This document shows positions 43,411 to 53,529 of a stretch of DNA of 64,000 nucleotides, one piece after another. The notes beneath the pieces were generated by a model. That model did no database searches. It was not told the DNA's origin and saw only the letters and a list, made by a program, of their open reading frames with translations. The stretch comes from Azorinus chamasolen (taxonomy: Eukaryota; Mollusca; Bivalvia; Cardiida; Solecurtidae). The DNA lies in assembly GCA_963576725.1 (NCBI GenBank), contig OY755238.1:31118145-31182144 (forward strand), in the 5' to 3' direction. The first letter of the stretch is position 1; every line of letters starts with the position of its first letter. A program made the position numbers and the translations under genes.

Positions 43411-43654
43411 ATTTCATGTTACACCTGCATTACATTGTATTGCTTTTCCGCCAAAATGCATTTCGGTGTCAAACACTAAGTTGGGGGCATTTGTCACCCG
43501 TGACGACTCTCTTGTTCTAGTTGTTTCGACACAAACAACCACTTACTGACCGTGCTGTTTAGCGTTAGATGAGTGTTAAGGTACATAGATTCCAATTCTT
43601 ACGTCAGTTCGAAACGCAAAATTTGTGGAAATTTGCGCAGCATACATCTTTAAT

Positions 43655-44576
43655 TCACAGAAAAGTCTTTAAAAATCTTCTCTGAAATGAATATGCCCAG
43701 ACCTTTGATATTTGGTATGTATCATTATCTAATATTTACATTCGCCCTGCAACGTCCTTATATAACCTTATTCTAAAAAGAAAGTTGCATAACCTCATGA
43801 ACACCGGAAGCACGTCATTCATTTCTTAAATATAAGAAATACCATGGAATATAAATATAAGAAATGAATGACGTGCTCCCGGTGTTCATGGGTTATGCAA
43901 CGCATAGCTTTACGAGCAAAGATTCACGTGAAGCCCTTTGGGCTTCACTAACTTTGCTCGTAAAGCTATGCGTTGCATAACCTCATGAACACCGGAAGCA
44001 CGTCATTCATTTCTTAAATGGTCCTTTATCAAGATTGTTGAAATTATGATCCCCGGGCCAAAATGGCCCGCCCAGGGGCTTATTAGTTTTAGATAGGAAA
44101 ATCTTTAAAAATCTTCTTCTGAAACTTAAATGCCCAGACCTTTGATATTTGGATTGTATCATTATGTAATTGTCCTCTACCAAGATTGTACAAATTATGA
44201 CTCACATGCACAAAATGGCCCCGCCCAGTGGCTTATCAGTTTTACATAAGAAAATCTTTATAATTCTTCTTCTCTGAAAGTAAAATGTCCAAACCTTTGA
44301 TATTTGGTGTGTATCATATCTAATGGTCCTTTGCCAAGGTTGTTCAAGTTATGACCATAGGGCCAAAAATGTCCCCGCTATGGGGCTTATCAGTTTTTCA
44401 TATAGGAAAATCTTTAAAAATCTTCTTCTCTGAAACTAAAATGCCCAAACCTTTGATATTTGGTAAACCGGTATATCATTATTTAATAGTTCTCTTCCAA
44501 ATTTGTTCAAATTATGACCCCAGGCCAAAATGGCCCAACCCGGGGCTTATCGGTTTTACATAGACTTATATATACA
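43655..44576 (+). repeat. R1b tandem array without recognisable ends
   Basis: Units contain AATCTTCTTCTCTGAAACT, GCCCAGACCTTTGATATTTGG, CATTATCTAATGGTCCTTT, CAAGATTGTTCAAATTATGA and AAAATGGCCCCGCCC. A 283-bp foldback element interrupts the first unit. The array ends where R7 begins. Confidence 0.65.
43734..44016. mobile_element. Foldback element with three copies of one arm
   Basis: Arms at 43857-43921 and 43952-44016 (65 bp, about three differences) flank a 30-nt loop that itself contains GTGAAGCCC-ttt-GGGCTTCAC. A third, shorter copy of the right arm lies at 43784-43829 (GTTGCATAACCTCATGAACA, CCGGAAGCACGTCATTCATT). AAT on both sides (43731-43733, 44017-44019) is a possible 3-bp target duplication. 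Removing the insert restores the R1b unit phrase TCTAATGGTCC. Confidence 0.75.
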
Positions 44577-45526
44577 GGGTTCTATTTATACCCCTCACAA
44601 CGAAGTTTGGGGGGGGTATACACATGTACTGGAATCAGGTTGTCCGGCCTTCTTTTTCTACAGTTTTGCTTCAATTTTGTTGAAAGTTCATGTATAGCCA
44701 TATGACCATATAAACCTGTGCACAGCATATTTCCATTATGATCGGACCACTCCTTCAGGAGTTATCTCCCCTTTTTAGTCCCCTACCAATGTTTTCCGGT
44801 TTTCTGGACTTTTTATGGAAGTGACTTGAGATATCAACTCTATATTTAGTACAAAGCTAATTCTAGATAAGTTACAGCTTATCTTACAATCTCAGCCAGG
44901 TTGAATAATTATTTCCAGAGTTATTGCCCTTGAACTTTAATTTTTTCATCAAATTTGGGATTTTCCAGACTTTTTTTTGGAAGTGGCTGCAGATATTAAC
45001 TTTATATTTGGCATAAAGCTAACTCTAGATGAATTACAGCTTAATTCCCAATCTCAGTCTGGTTGAATAATTTTTGACAGAGTTATGGCCCTTGAACTTT
45101 AATTTTTTGTCAAATTTTCAATTTTCCGGTCTTTCTTTGGAAGTGGTTAGAGATATTAACTTCATATTTGACATAGAGCTAAATCTAGATGAGGTACAGC
45201 TTAAGTTCAAATATGGGTCTGGTTGAATAATTTTTGTCAGAGTTATTGTCCTTGAACTTAATGTTTTTCTGAAAAGGTACCTAGCTTTAGAACTTTGGAT
45301 TTTACTCATAAACAAAATGATGCTTGAACCTCATGAAAGGGTCTTGTTTCTCTGAATTATTCTTCATTTTTATTACATAAATTAGGTTGGGGCATGTATT
45401 GTTTTTAAATCTCTTCATGTTTCTGTATGTACATATGTTCAGATTGATGATAGGTGTTCTGACAAGCAGACAGGTGGGGGGGGGGGGGGGGGGGTATTCG
45501 TTAGCCTTTGGCTTACAGTTCTAGTT
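44577..45526 (+). mobile_element. R7 element with poly-G end
   Basis: The 5' palindrome TATACCCC-tcacaacgaagttt-GGGGGGGGTATA and CATGTACTGGAATCAGGTTG are followed by three units of TTTTGGAAGTGGCT, GAGATATTAACTTTATATTTG, TAGATGA.TTACAGCTTAA and GAGTTATTGCCCTTGAACTT. The 3' end has a run of 19 G (45476-45494), TATTC, the stem-loop GTTAGCC-ttt-GGCTTAC and AGTTCTAGTT. Confidence 0.75.
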
Positions 45527-45899
45527 TTACCGGGTTTTCCACGGAAAACTCCGGTTATTGAAATGCTATTTAAGGCGGGCGGGCGATCAGCGGGCGGCTG
45601 CCAGTTTTGTCTGGACGATAACTCCTAAATGGCTCATGCCATTGGATTGAAACTTCAAACATAGATAGATCGTGATAAGAGGAAGTGTCATGCACAAGGT
45701 CCATAACTCTGGCTTCACTAATATTGGAATTATGCCCCTTTGAACTTAAAAATGTGTCAGTCCATATGTGCGTCCGTCCGGTCTTGTCCGGGCTGTAACT
45801 TAGAACTCCATGGATGGATTGTGAAATCACTTGGCATAAATGTTCCTCTAGACGGTACGACGTGTCGCATAAAAAAACATGTCAATAACTGAAAGGTCA

Positions 45900-48800
45900 A
45901 GGTCATACATAGAGGTCAAAGGTCAAAATCATGTATATTTTTAACTGGATTTACAGATTTTGCTTGTCCGAAGCATATCTCCTACACTACTTTGGCTAGG
46001 ATCACCAAATATGGTGTGTGAGTACATCTTGGGATGGCAGAGTGTCGCATACTATTTATAGGTTATTGTGACCTTGACCTTGACCTTGGGCTTAATTTAC
46101 AAGAAAAACTTGTCCGGAGCATAACTCCTATACGGAATCAGCTAGGATCACCAAATATGGTGTGTGAGTTCATCTTGGGATGGCGGAGTGTCGCATACTA
46201 TTTTTATACGCCCGTTTGAAAAAACGGGACGTATTATGGAATGGCGCTGTCCGTCTGTCTGTCCGTCTGTAACATCTCTAACTCAAGTTCCCCGTGGTGG
46301 ATCCTTCCCAAATTTAACCACAATGTTTATCTAGACATGCTTCAGTAGCCTGCCAAGTCCCGGTTCGTATATCCAAGGTCAAGGTCACACAATTGGACTT
46401 AGAATTTGCATTTTAGCAAAAATGTTAACCTACCCGTTTGTCTGTAACATCTCTAACTCAAGTTCCGCTTGGTGGATCCTTCCTAAATTTAACCACAATA
46501 TTTATCTAGACATGCTACAGTAGCCCGCCAAGTCCCGGTTTGTTTATACAAGGTCAAGGTCGCACAATTGGACTTAGAATTAGCGTTTAGCAAAAATGTT
46601 GACCTACCCGTCTGTCTGTAACATCTGTAACTCAAGTTCCGCATGGCGGATCCTTCTCAAATTTAACCACAATGTTTATCTAGACATGCTACAGTAGCCT
46701 GCTAAGTCCCGGTTCGTTTATCCAAGGTCAAGGTCACATAATTTGACTTAGAATTTGCGTTTAGCAAAAATGTTGACCCACCCGTCTGTCTGTAACATCT
46801 CTAACTCAAGTTCCGCATGGCGGATCCTTCCCAAATTTAACCACAATGTTTATCTAGACATGCTACAGTAGCCTGCCAAGTCCCGGTTCGTTTATCCAAG
46901 GTCAAGGTCGCACAATTGGACTTAGAATTTGCGTTTAGCAAAAATGTTGACCTACCCGTCTGTCTGTAACATCTCTAACTCAAGTTCCACTTGGTGGAAC
47001 CTTCCCAAAGTTAAACACAATGTTTATCTAGATATGCTACAGTAGCCTGCCAAGTCCCGGTTCGTTTATCTAAGGTCAAGGTCGCACAATTGGACTTAGA
47101 ATTTGCGTTTAGCAAAAATGTTGAACCACCCGTTTGTCTGTAACATCTCTAACTCAAGTTCTGCATGGCGGACCCTTCCCAAATTTAACCACAATGTTTA
47201 TCTAGAAATGCTACAGCAGCCTGCCAAGTCCCGGTTCGTTTATCCAAGGTCAAGGTCGCACAATTGGCCTTAGAATTTGCGTTTAGCAAAAATGTTGACC
47301 TTCCCGTCTGTCTGTAACATCTCTAACTCAAGTTCCACTTGGTGGATCCTTCCCAAATTTAACCACAATGTTTATCTAGACATGCTACAGTAGCCTGCCA
47401 AGTCCCGGTTGGTTTATCCAAGGTCAAGGTCGCACAATTGGACTTAGAATTTGCGTTTAGCAAAAATGTTAACCTACCCGTCTGTCTGTAACATCTCAAA
47501 CTCAAGTTCTGCTTGGTGGAGCCTTCCCAAATTTAACCACAATGTTTATCTAGACATGCTACAGTAGCCTGCCAAGTCCCGGTTCATTTATCCAAGGTCA
47601 AGGTCGCACAATTGGACTTAGAATTTGCGTTTAGCAAAAATGTTAACCTACTTGTCTGTCTGTAACATCTCTAACTCAAATTACACTTGGTGGATCCTTC
47701 TCAAATTTAACCACAATGTTTATCAATACATGCTACAGTAGCCTGCCAAGTCACGGTTCGTATATCCAAAGTCAAGGTCACTTAATTGGACCTAGAATTT
47801 GAGTAAGTAAATACGTTAACCCCAGTTTATGTTGAACAAAACCTCGACGGGCGTATATTGTGCCCACTGGCACTCTTGTTAGGTCAATGTGACCTTGACC
47901 TTTGACCTCATTTACAAAAAAAGCTTGTCAGGAGCATCTCTCCTACGCTACTTCAGCTAGGATAACCAAATATGGTGTGTTAGTACATCTTGGGATGGCG
48001 GAGTGTCGCATACTATTTATAGGTCAATGTGACCTTGACCTTGGGCTTCATTTACAAGAAAAATTTGTCCGGCGCATACCTCCTATACAGAATCAGCTAG
48101 GATCACCAAATATGGTGTGTGAGTTCATCTTGGGTTGGCGGAGTATCACATCCTTTTTTTAGGTCAATGTGACCTTGACCTTGACCTTTGACCTCATTTG
48201 CCAAAAAAACTTGTCCGAAGCATATCTCCTAGACTACTTCAACTAGGATCACCAAATGTGGTGTGTGAGTACATTTTGGGATGGCGGAGTGTTGCAAACT
48301 ATTCATAGGTCAATGTGACCTTGACCTTGGTTTGTTTTTTTACAAAAACACTTGTCTGGAGCATACCTCCTATACGGAATCAGCTAGGATCACCAAATAT
48401 GGTGTGTGAGTTCATCTTGGGTTTGGAGAGTGTCACATACTATTTTTAGGTCAATGTGACCTTTCCTTGAAGTTTGACCTCATTTGCAAAAAAAAATTGT
48501 CAGAAGCATATCTCCTACACTACTTCAGCTAGGATCACCAAATGTGGTGTGTGAGTACATTTTGGGATTGCGGAGTGTCACATACTATTTATAGGTCAAT
48601 GTGACCTTGACCTTGGGCTTTATTTACAAAAACACTTGTTTGGAGCATACCTCCTATACGGAATCAGCTAGGATCACCAAATATGGTGTGTGAGTTCATC
48701 TTTGGTTGGTGGAGTGTCACATACTATTTTTAGGTCAATATGACCTTGACCTTGAACTTTGACCTCATTTGCAAGAAAAGCTTGTCCGAAGCATATCTCC

Positions 48801-50033
48801 CATACTACTTCAGCTAGGATCACCAAATGTGGTGTGTGAGTACATTTTGGGATGGCTGAGTGTCGCATACTTTTTATAGGTCAATGTGACCTTGACCTTG
48901 GGCTTTATTTACATAAACACTTGTCCGGAGAATACCTCCTATACGGAATCAGCTAGGAACACCAAATATGGTGTGCGAGTTCATCTTGGGATGGCGGATG
49001 TTGCATACTATTTTTAGGTCAATGTGACTTTGACCTTTGACCTCATTTACAAAAAAAGCTTGTCCGGAAAATGTCTCCTACATCATTTCAACTATGATCA
49101 CCAAATATTGTGTGTGAGTACATCTTGGGATGGCAGAGTGTCGCATACTATTTATAGGTCAATGTGACCTTGACCTTGGGCTTTATTTACAAAAGACATT
49201 TCGTTCGAAGCATGTACCTCCTTTACTGAATTAGCTTGGATCGCCAAATATAGCATGTGAGTTTGTCTTGGGATGGCGGAGTGTTGCATACTAATTTTAG
49301 TTTAATGTGACCTTGACCTCATTTCCAAAAAAAGCCTGTCCTGAGCATATCTCCTACATTATTCAGCTAAGATCACCATATATGATGTGTGTGAGTACAT
49401 CTTAGGATTGCAGAGTGTTGCATACTATTTGTAGGTCAGTGTGACCTTGACAAAAAAAATTGTCTTGAGTTTACCTCCTACACTGAATCAGCTAGGTTCA
49501 CCAAATATGGTGTGTGAGTTCGTCTTGGAATCACATACTAGTTATAGATTAATGTGACCATGACCTTGACCTTTGACCTCATTTTAAAAAAAGGCTTGTC
49601 CGGAGCATATCTTCTACACTACTTCAGCTAGGATCACCAAATATGGTTTGTGAGTAGATCCTGGGATAGCAGTGTCACATACTATTTAAAGATCAGTGTG
49701 ACCATGACTTTGACTTTTGACTTCATTTACAAAAAAGCTTGTCATCCCTACACCGAATCAGCTAGGATTACTAAATATGGTGTATGAGTTCATCTTCGGA
49801 TGCTGGAATATTGCATACTTTTTGTAGGTCGTGGCCATGACCTTGACCTTTGACCTCAAATATGAAAAAAGGATTGTCATTTAGGGTAACTTGAGTTCAA
49901 ATTGTGGTCTTACTATGCAATCTTTATTTTCATTTTGCAGTTGCATATTGCAGGCCTGCTTACAAAACGCATATTGTCAGTGCTTTGCTTTGGGGCATTT
50001 GTCACGTACTGTGACGCATTTCTTGTTCTGGGA
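45900..50033 (+). mobile_element. R3 element (second subtype), interrupted by R5
   Basis: Units have CTTGTCCGGAGCATA.CTCCTA, GGATCACCAAATATGGTGTG, CATCTTGGGATGGCGGAGTG and AGGTCAATGTGACCTTGACC. Two unit types alternate (ACTACTTCAGCTAGG versus ACGGAATCAGCTAGG). Type-1 starts at 47925, 48211, 48497 and 48782 give a 285-286-bp dimer. The 3' end GGGGCATT, TGTCACG-tact-GTGACGCA, TTTCTTGTT closes it. The 5' palindrome is not found. Confidence 0.65.
46206..47880 (+). mobile_element. R5 element, complete, nested in R3
   Basis: The 5' palindrome ATACGCCCGTTT-gaaaa-AACGGGACGTAT and TATGGAATGGCGCTGTCCG lead into nine units of 173-175 bp (GTAACATCTCTAACTCAAG, GGATCCTTCCCAAATTTAAC, CATGCTACAGTAGCCTGCCA, GTCAAGGTCGCACAATTGGA). 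The 3' end is GACGGGCGTAT, the stem-loop GTGCC-cact-GGCAC and TCTTGTT. The flanks CATACTATTTTT and AGGTCAATGTG rejoin as in intact R3 units at 48150 and 48436. Confidence 0.85.
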
Positions 50034-50113
50034 GTTATGCCCCTTTGAACTTAGAAATCACCAGTTAATACTGAAGGAAAACCCGGTTTGATGTCGTGTC
50101 GACATTTCTTATT

Positions 50114-50479
50114 TATTGTGTCACCTGCCAAGAGGCAGTGTGTCACCTAGGGATCCCCTTTCCGTCATCTGTCTGTCTGTCACACTTTTTTTATTCTAAC
50201 AGTTCTCCCAGAAAGAGACACATATGTTCCTTTGAAAACTCTTGTTTAAATGTACTTTAATCTCATAGCTTGTTTGGTCCAAAATGACCAACGACACAAC
50301 ACCACATGATATGCATGTTTCTTTTATCTAATGTTGTATCTTGATAGTAGATCTAATACAGTTTATGCTCAGTTCTCATTGTACCTAAACCATATACTGT
50401 TAAACACTATATAAATGCCAATCCGGAATCGAGTTACAAGTAGCCATGAAGGAATTTCATTTATACTACAGCTATATCC

Positions 50480-50510
<31 letters not shown>

Positions 50511-51104
50511 ACACCCCGAAATTGTTTTTAAAAAAACCACACACGTAAACACATGATAAAACAACTTTTTGTCAACGGAACACTGATTCTAACTATAAAT
50601 TTATATTTGTTTAGATATTTAATACATTTTCTGTGTAATTCGGTGCCGGTGTATCCAACTGAAATTTGCCCAATATGCCTGACCTTCTAAAGCGCATTCT
50701 GATTTAGGAAGAAAACTTAAAAATATAGCTAATAAACTTGCGACAGTTTGTGACGCTGCATTGTCATTGTAGTCCTTTCGATTCAATGCTTTAACCCAGG
50801 CTCTTATTTTTTCTTCATCCGCTTGTATGTAATGTAGCTTGAACGGCACCAAACGGGGACGTTTTTATGTTCAATGTTGTGTATTTCACAACATGAATTC
50901 TCCCACTCGTAGTTTTTTTCTGGCTATTAACACATCCAACGACTACACACTGCTTACCTTCACTCAGTTAATACGGCATTTTTATCACATTCAGTTAAAA
51001 AATTTGTGAATCTTTCAGACTTGAGTGAAATCTGGCTACATATGTTCAGTGGTGTAATGGCAGACGCGAAGAATAGTCAGGGGAGATAATCGCATAGAAA
51101 CATT
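50114..51104. other. Mixed region: one element head, poly-C, one unrecognised minus-strand frame
   Basis: TGTGTCACCTGCC-aaga-GGCAGTGTGTCACC at about 50129-50158 followed by CTGTCTGTCTGTCAC looks like another head of the Helentron-like clan. A run of 19 C (50478-50496) is followed by (CA)n. The minus-strand frame 50619-50852 (DEEKIRAWVKALNRKDYNDN) has plausible codons but no domain I can name; it may be a transposon fossil. Confidence 0.35.
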
Positions 51105-51614
51105 TTTCTGGAATCGAGTATAGGAAAACCTTTAAAATTCTTCTTTTCTGAAACCTTAAGGCCAATACCTTTAATATTTGAAATGCAGCTTAACCATATA
51201 GTCCTCTACCAAGATTGTACAAATTATGACCCTTTGGTAAAAAATGACCCCGCCATGGAGCATATTAATTTTTCATAGACTTAGGAAAAACCTTAAAAAA
51301 TCTTCGCTCCTGAAACCATAAGGCCCATACCTTCCATATTTGGTAGGTAGCATTGCTTTGTTCTCCTCTGCCACGAATGTTCAACTTACGACCCCGACCC
51401 TGGGGCGAAATTTGGCTCTGCCCTGGGGCTTATCAGTTTTTAATGGGGAAATACAAAATATTCTTTTTCTCTGAAACCTAAAGGCTTAGACCTTTGATAA
51501 ATGGCATGCAGCTTTGCATGTTGGTTCTTTACCAAGGTTGTAATTCTGGGTCAAAAATTGCCCCACCCCTGGGGTTATCTCAGGTGAGAGGTTCAGGGCC
51601 TCATGACACTCTTG
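51105..51614 (+). mobile_element. R1b element, 3' part
   Basis: Three degenerate units (TTCTTTTCTGAAACC, ACCTTTAATATTTG, AAATTATGACCC) lead to CAGGTGAGAGGTT, a mutated stem-loop AGGGCCTCATGACACT and CTTGTG. Confidence 0.55.
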
Positions 51615-52530
51615 TGTTCTATAGAAACATATAGTGACAAATTTGAAAATCTTCTCCTCTGAAACTGTAAGGTACTCAGCTTTCATATTTTGCACATGTC
51701 ACAATGTACCGACCCCCAGGGGTGGCCAGGATTCTTTAGAAACATATGGTGGAAATTTTGAAAATCTTATCCTCTGAAACTGGAAGGTTCTCAGCTTTCA
51801 TATTTGCAACATAGCATCATGTTCAGGTCCTCTAAAAAAGTTGTATAAATTATGCCCCTGGGGTAAAACTGGTCCCGTCCCAGGGTTGGCCAATTTTCAA
51901 TAGAAACATAATTATAACCTGTCTTAAGCGACCATGAATTTATAGAACATAGTCTTAATAACAGGTGGTTGCTTAACACAGGGCAAATGTAATGTAGACA
52001 TCTCCTTCAGGATCTTTCTCTAATACTTTTGACCTGCATTAAGCTACCACCTGCCTCATAGGCCCATAATTATACCTATTTTTGAGGGTCGCTTAAGACA
52101 GGTTCTACTATATAGTGAAAACTTGGAAAATACTCTCCTCTGAGACTGGAAGGTTCTTAGCTTTCATATTTGGCACATAACATAATGTCCAGGTCCTCTA
52201 CATACTCGTAAGTTATATAAATTATGCCCTTGGGGTCAAAATTGGCCACACCCCAGGGTTGCCTTGTTTTCTATAGAAACATATGGTGAAAACTTCGAAA
52301 ATCTTCTCCTTTGAAAATGGAAGGTTCTCAGCTTTCATATTGGCACATAGCATCATGTTCTGGTCCTTTATAAAAGTTATATGAATTATGTCCCTGGGGT
52401 AAAAATTGGCCCCGCCCCAGGGGTGGCAAGTTTTTTTTTATAGAAACATAATTATAATACAAACTTTGAAAATCATCTCCTCTGATTGTCTGGTGAGCAA
52501 TATCAGGGCCATCATGTCCCTCTTGTTAAT
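51615..52530 (+). mobile_element. R1 element, 3' part with a nested TIR MITE
   Basis: Units typical of R1 (TGAAAATCTTCTCCTCTGAA, TTTCATATTTGGCACATAGC) run to a 3' end TGATTGTCTGGTGAGCAATA, AGGGCCATCATGTCCCT, CTTGTT. No head is present. A MITE interrupts it at 51916-52104. Confidence 0.6.
51916..52104. mobile_element. MITE with perfect 18-bp TIRs
   Basis: AACCTGTCTTAAGCGACC at 51916-51933 and its exact complement GGTCGCTTAAGACAGGTT at 52087-52104. It sits within AGAAACATA...TAGTGAAAAC, the normal R1 phrase, with a few AT-rich extra bases on each side that prevent calling the duplication. Superfamily not determined. Confidence 0.7.
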
Positions 52531-52747
52531 ATTTTGTTATAGAACAAGAAATTGCAAGTAGCAATGTAAAACATTATTTGTAGACATATTACCTGTAAGG
52601 AAGCCTACACAATAGATTTTCTTTTAATTAGACTGTCATACTAACAAATAGTGTAGGCCCTGATCAATATGCCCTATAAGATCTGGGTCTGTACTTTTTA
52701 CATAGATTTGTCTGAAGATACTTACATGTATTCCTGTTTTTTTACAG

Positions 52748-52786
52748 CTGCTGTAGACGGGGAAGTTCATGAAAAAACTGTCACGG
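52748..52786 (+). CDS. CARD-gene exon 3 (39 bp)
   Basis: Acceptor CTGTTTTTTTACAG| and donor GTCACGG|GTTTGT. It starts with two bases that complete the split codon of exon 2 and ends with one base. It encodes AVDGEVHEKTVT. The strong acceptor and phase continuity (1-1) with both neighbours support it despite its length. It would extend the protein beyond the CARD into a low-complexity linker. Confidence 0.6.
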
Positions 52787-53165
52787 GTTTGTATATAACT
52801 ATATATTCATGTTTTATGTAAACGAAAAATATCAGAAAATATTATAAATATTTAATCATAAGAATTCTAATAAACTTCTCTTGTCCGCTGACTTCTGACC
52901 ACTGCATCCAGAATTAAAAGAATCACATTTATCACAATGTACATACAAATCACAATCAAAATCTAATACTGTTATTGCACATTTATCACAATGTATACAG
53001 ATCACAATCAAAATCTAAAACTGTTAACTGGCAGAGAGAAGATATATGTATATACACATACTGGAATTCAGTTGTCCATGGAATATATATACATAGGTTC
53101 ATATACGAAGCTGTTGGATAGGTACAAGTAAACAGTTCGAACCATGATATGTTCCTGTGTAAATC
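52787..53165. repeat. Intron segment with a 62-bp imperfect duplication
   Basis: CACATTTATCACAATGTA and ATCACAATCAAAATCTAA occur twice between about 52925 and 53030. The rest shows nothing recognisable. Confidence 0.5.
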
Positions 53166-53403
53166 TTAACCCTTTCTTCATAAAAATGCCCTGTAACACC
53201 TTTGCAAACAGAGGAGATCTATATCAGACGTCTCCTACAGGAGCCGTCTGATCAGGGTCTGCTCTGTTTGCTTATAGAATTATATAGATAATCTGATTCT
53301 ACAATTTCTACGTCATAAAAGTGTACCATTATAAAAGTTCTGCTAACAAAATATTCATGATGTCATTATTTCTTATATGAATATTGAACAGGGAAAAACT
53401 TAA
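53166..53403 (+). mobile_element. TTAA MITE, complete 238-bp copy between exons 3 and 4
   Basis: TTAA at 53166-53169 (then CCCTTTCTTCATAAAA) and TTAA at 53400-53403 (after TGAACAGGGAAAAAC). The near-perfect central hairpin GCAAACAGAGGAGATCTATA...GATCAGGGTCTGCTCTGTTTGC has GACGTCTCCTACAGGAGCCGTC at its tip. It is the only large element inside this 0.7-kb intron. Confidence 0.75.
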
Positions 53404-53529
53404 CCCTTTTCAAAATGCCAAATTTGTGATCAATATATGTTTTAAAGTCTTCATGTGTACAAATTGGACACACGCCACAAGGAACATGTTTTCTGAAATG
53501 CATATTTTTTCACTTTTCGGACTATGTAG

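Larger units (their letters stand above)
40133..43516 (+). mobile_element. R3 element with dimeric higher-order array
   Basis: The 5' palindrome ATGCCCCCAAAG-cta-GGCTTTGGCGGCAT and TATAGTGATCGCACC are followed by (GTGTGTGG), then about 18 units of GTCCGGAGCATATCTCC, CCAAATTTGGTGTGTGAG, TTGGGATGGCGGAGTGTCGC and GACCTTGACCTTTGACCTCG. TTGTCCGGAG recurs at 40201, 40341, 40512, 40656, 40827, 40971, 41142 and 41286, alternating 144 and 171 bp. The 3' end is GGGGGCATT, the stem-loop TGTCAC-cc-GTGACG and CTCTCTTGTT. Long frames (40388-41020, 41021-41539, 41536-42303) are translations of units divisible by three. Confidence 0.8.
45529..50113 (+). mobile_element. R12 element, outermost level of a nest
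   Basis: The 5' palindrome ACCGGGTTTTCC-ac-GGAAAACTCCGGT, a GGCGGGCGGGCG tract and one unit (GTCTGGACGATAACTCC, CATGCACAAGGTCCATAACT) start it. It resumes at about 50034 with GGAGTTATGCCCCTTTGAAC and closes with GGAAAACCCGGT (50076-50087), the stem-loop ATGTCG-tgt-CGACAT and TTCTTATT. The space between is filled by an R3 array that itself contains R5. Confidence 0.6.
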
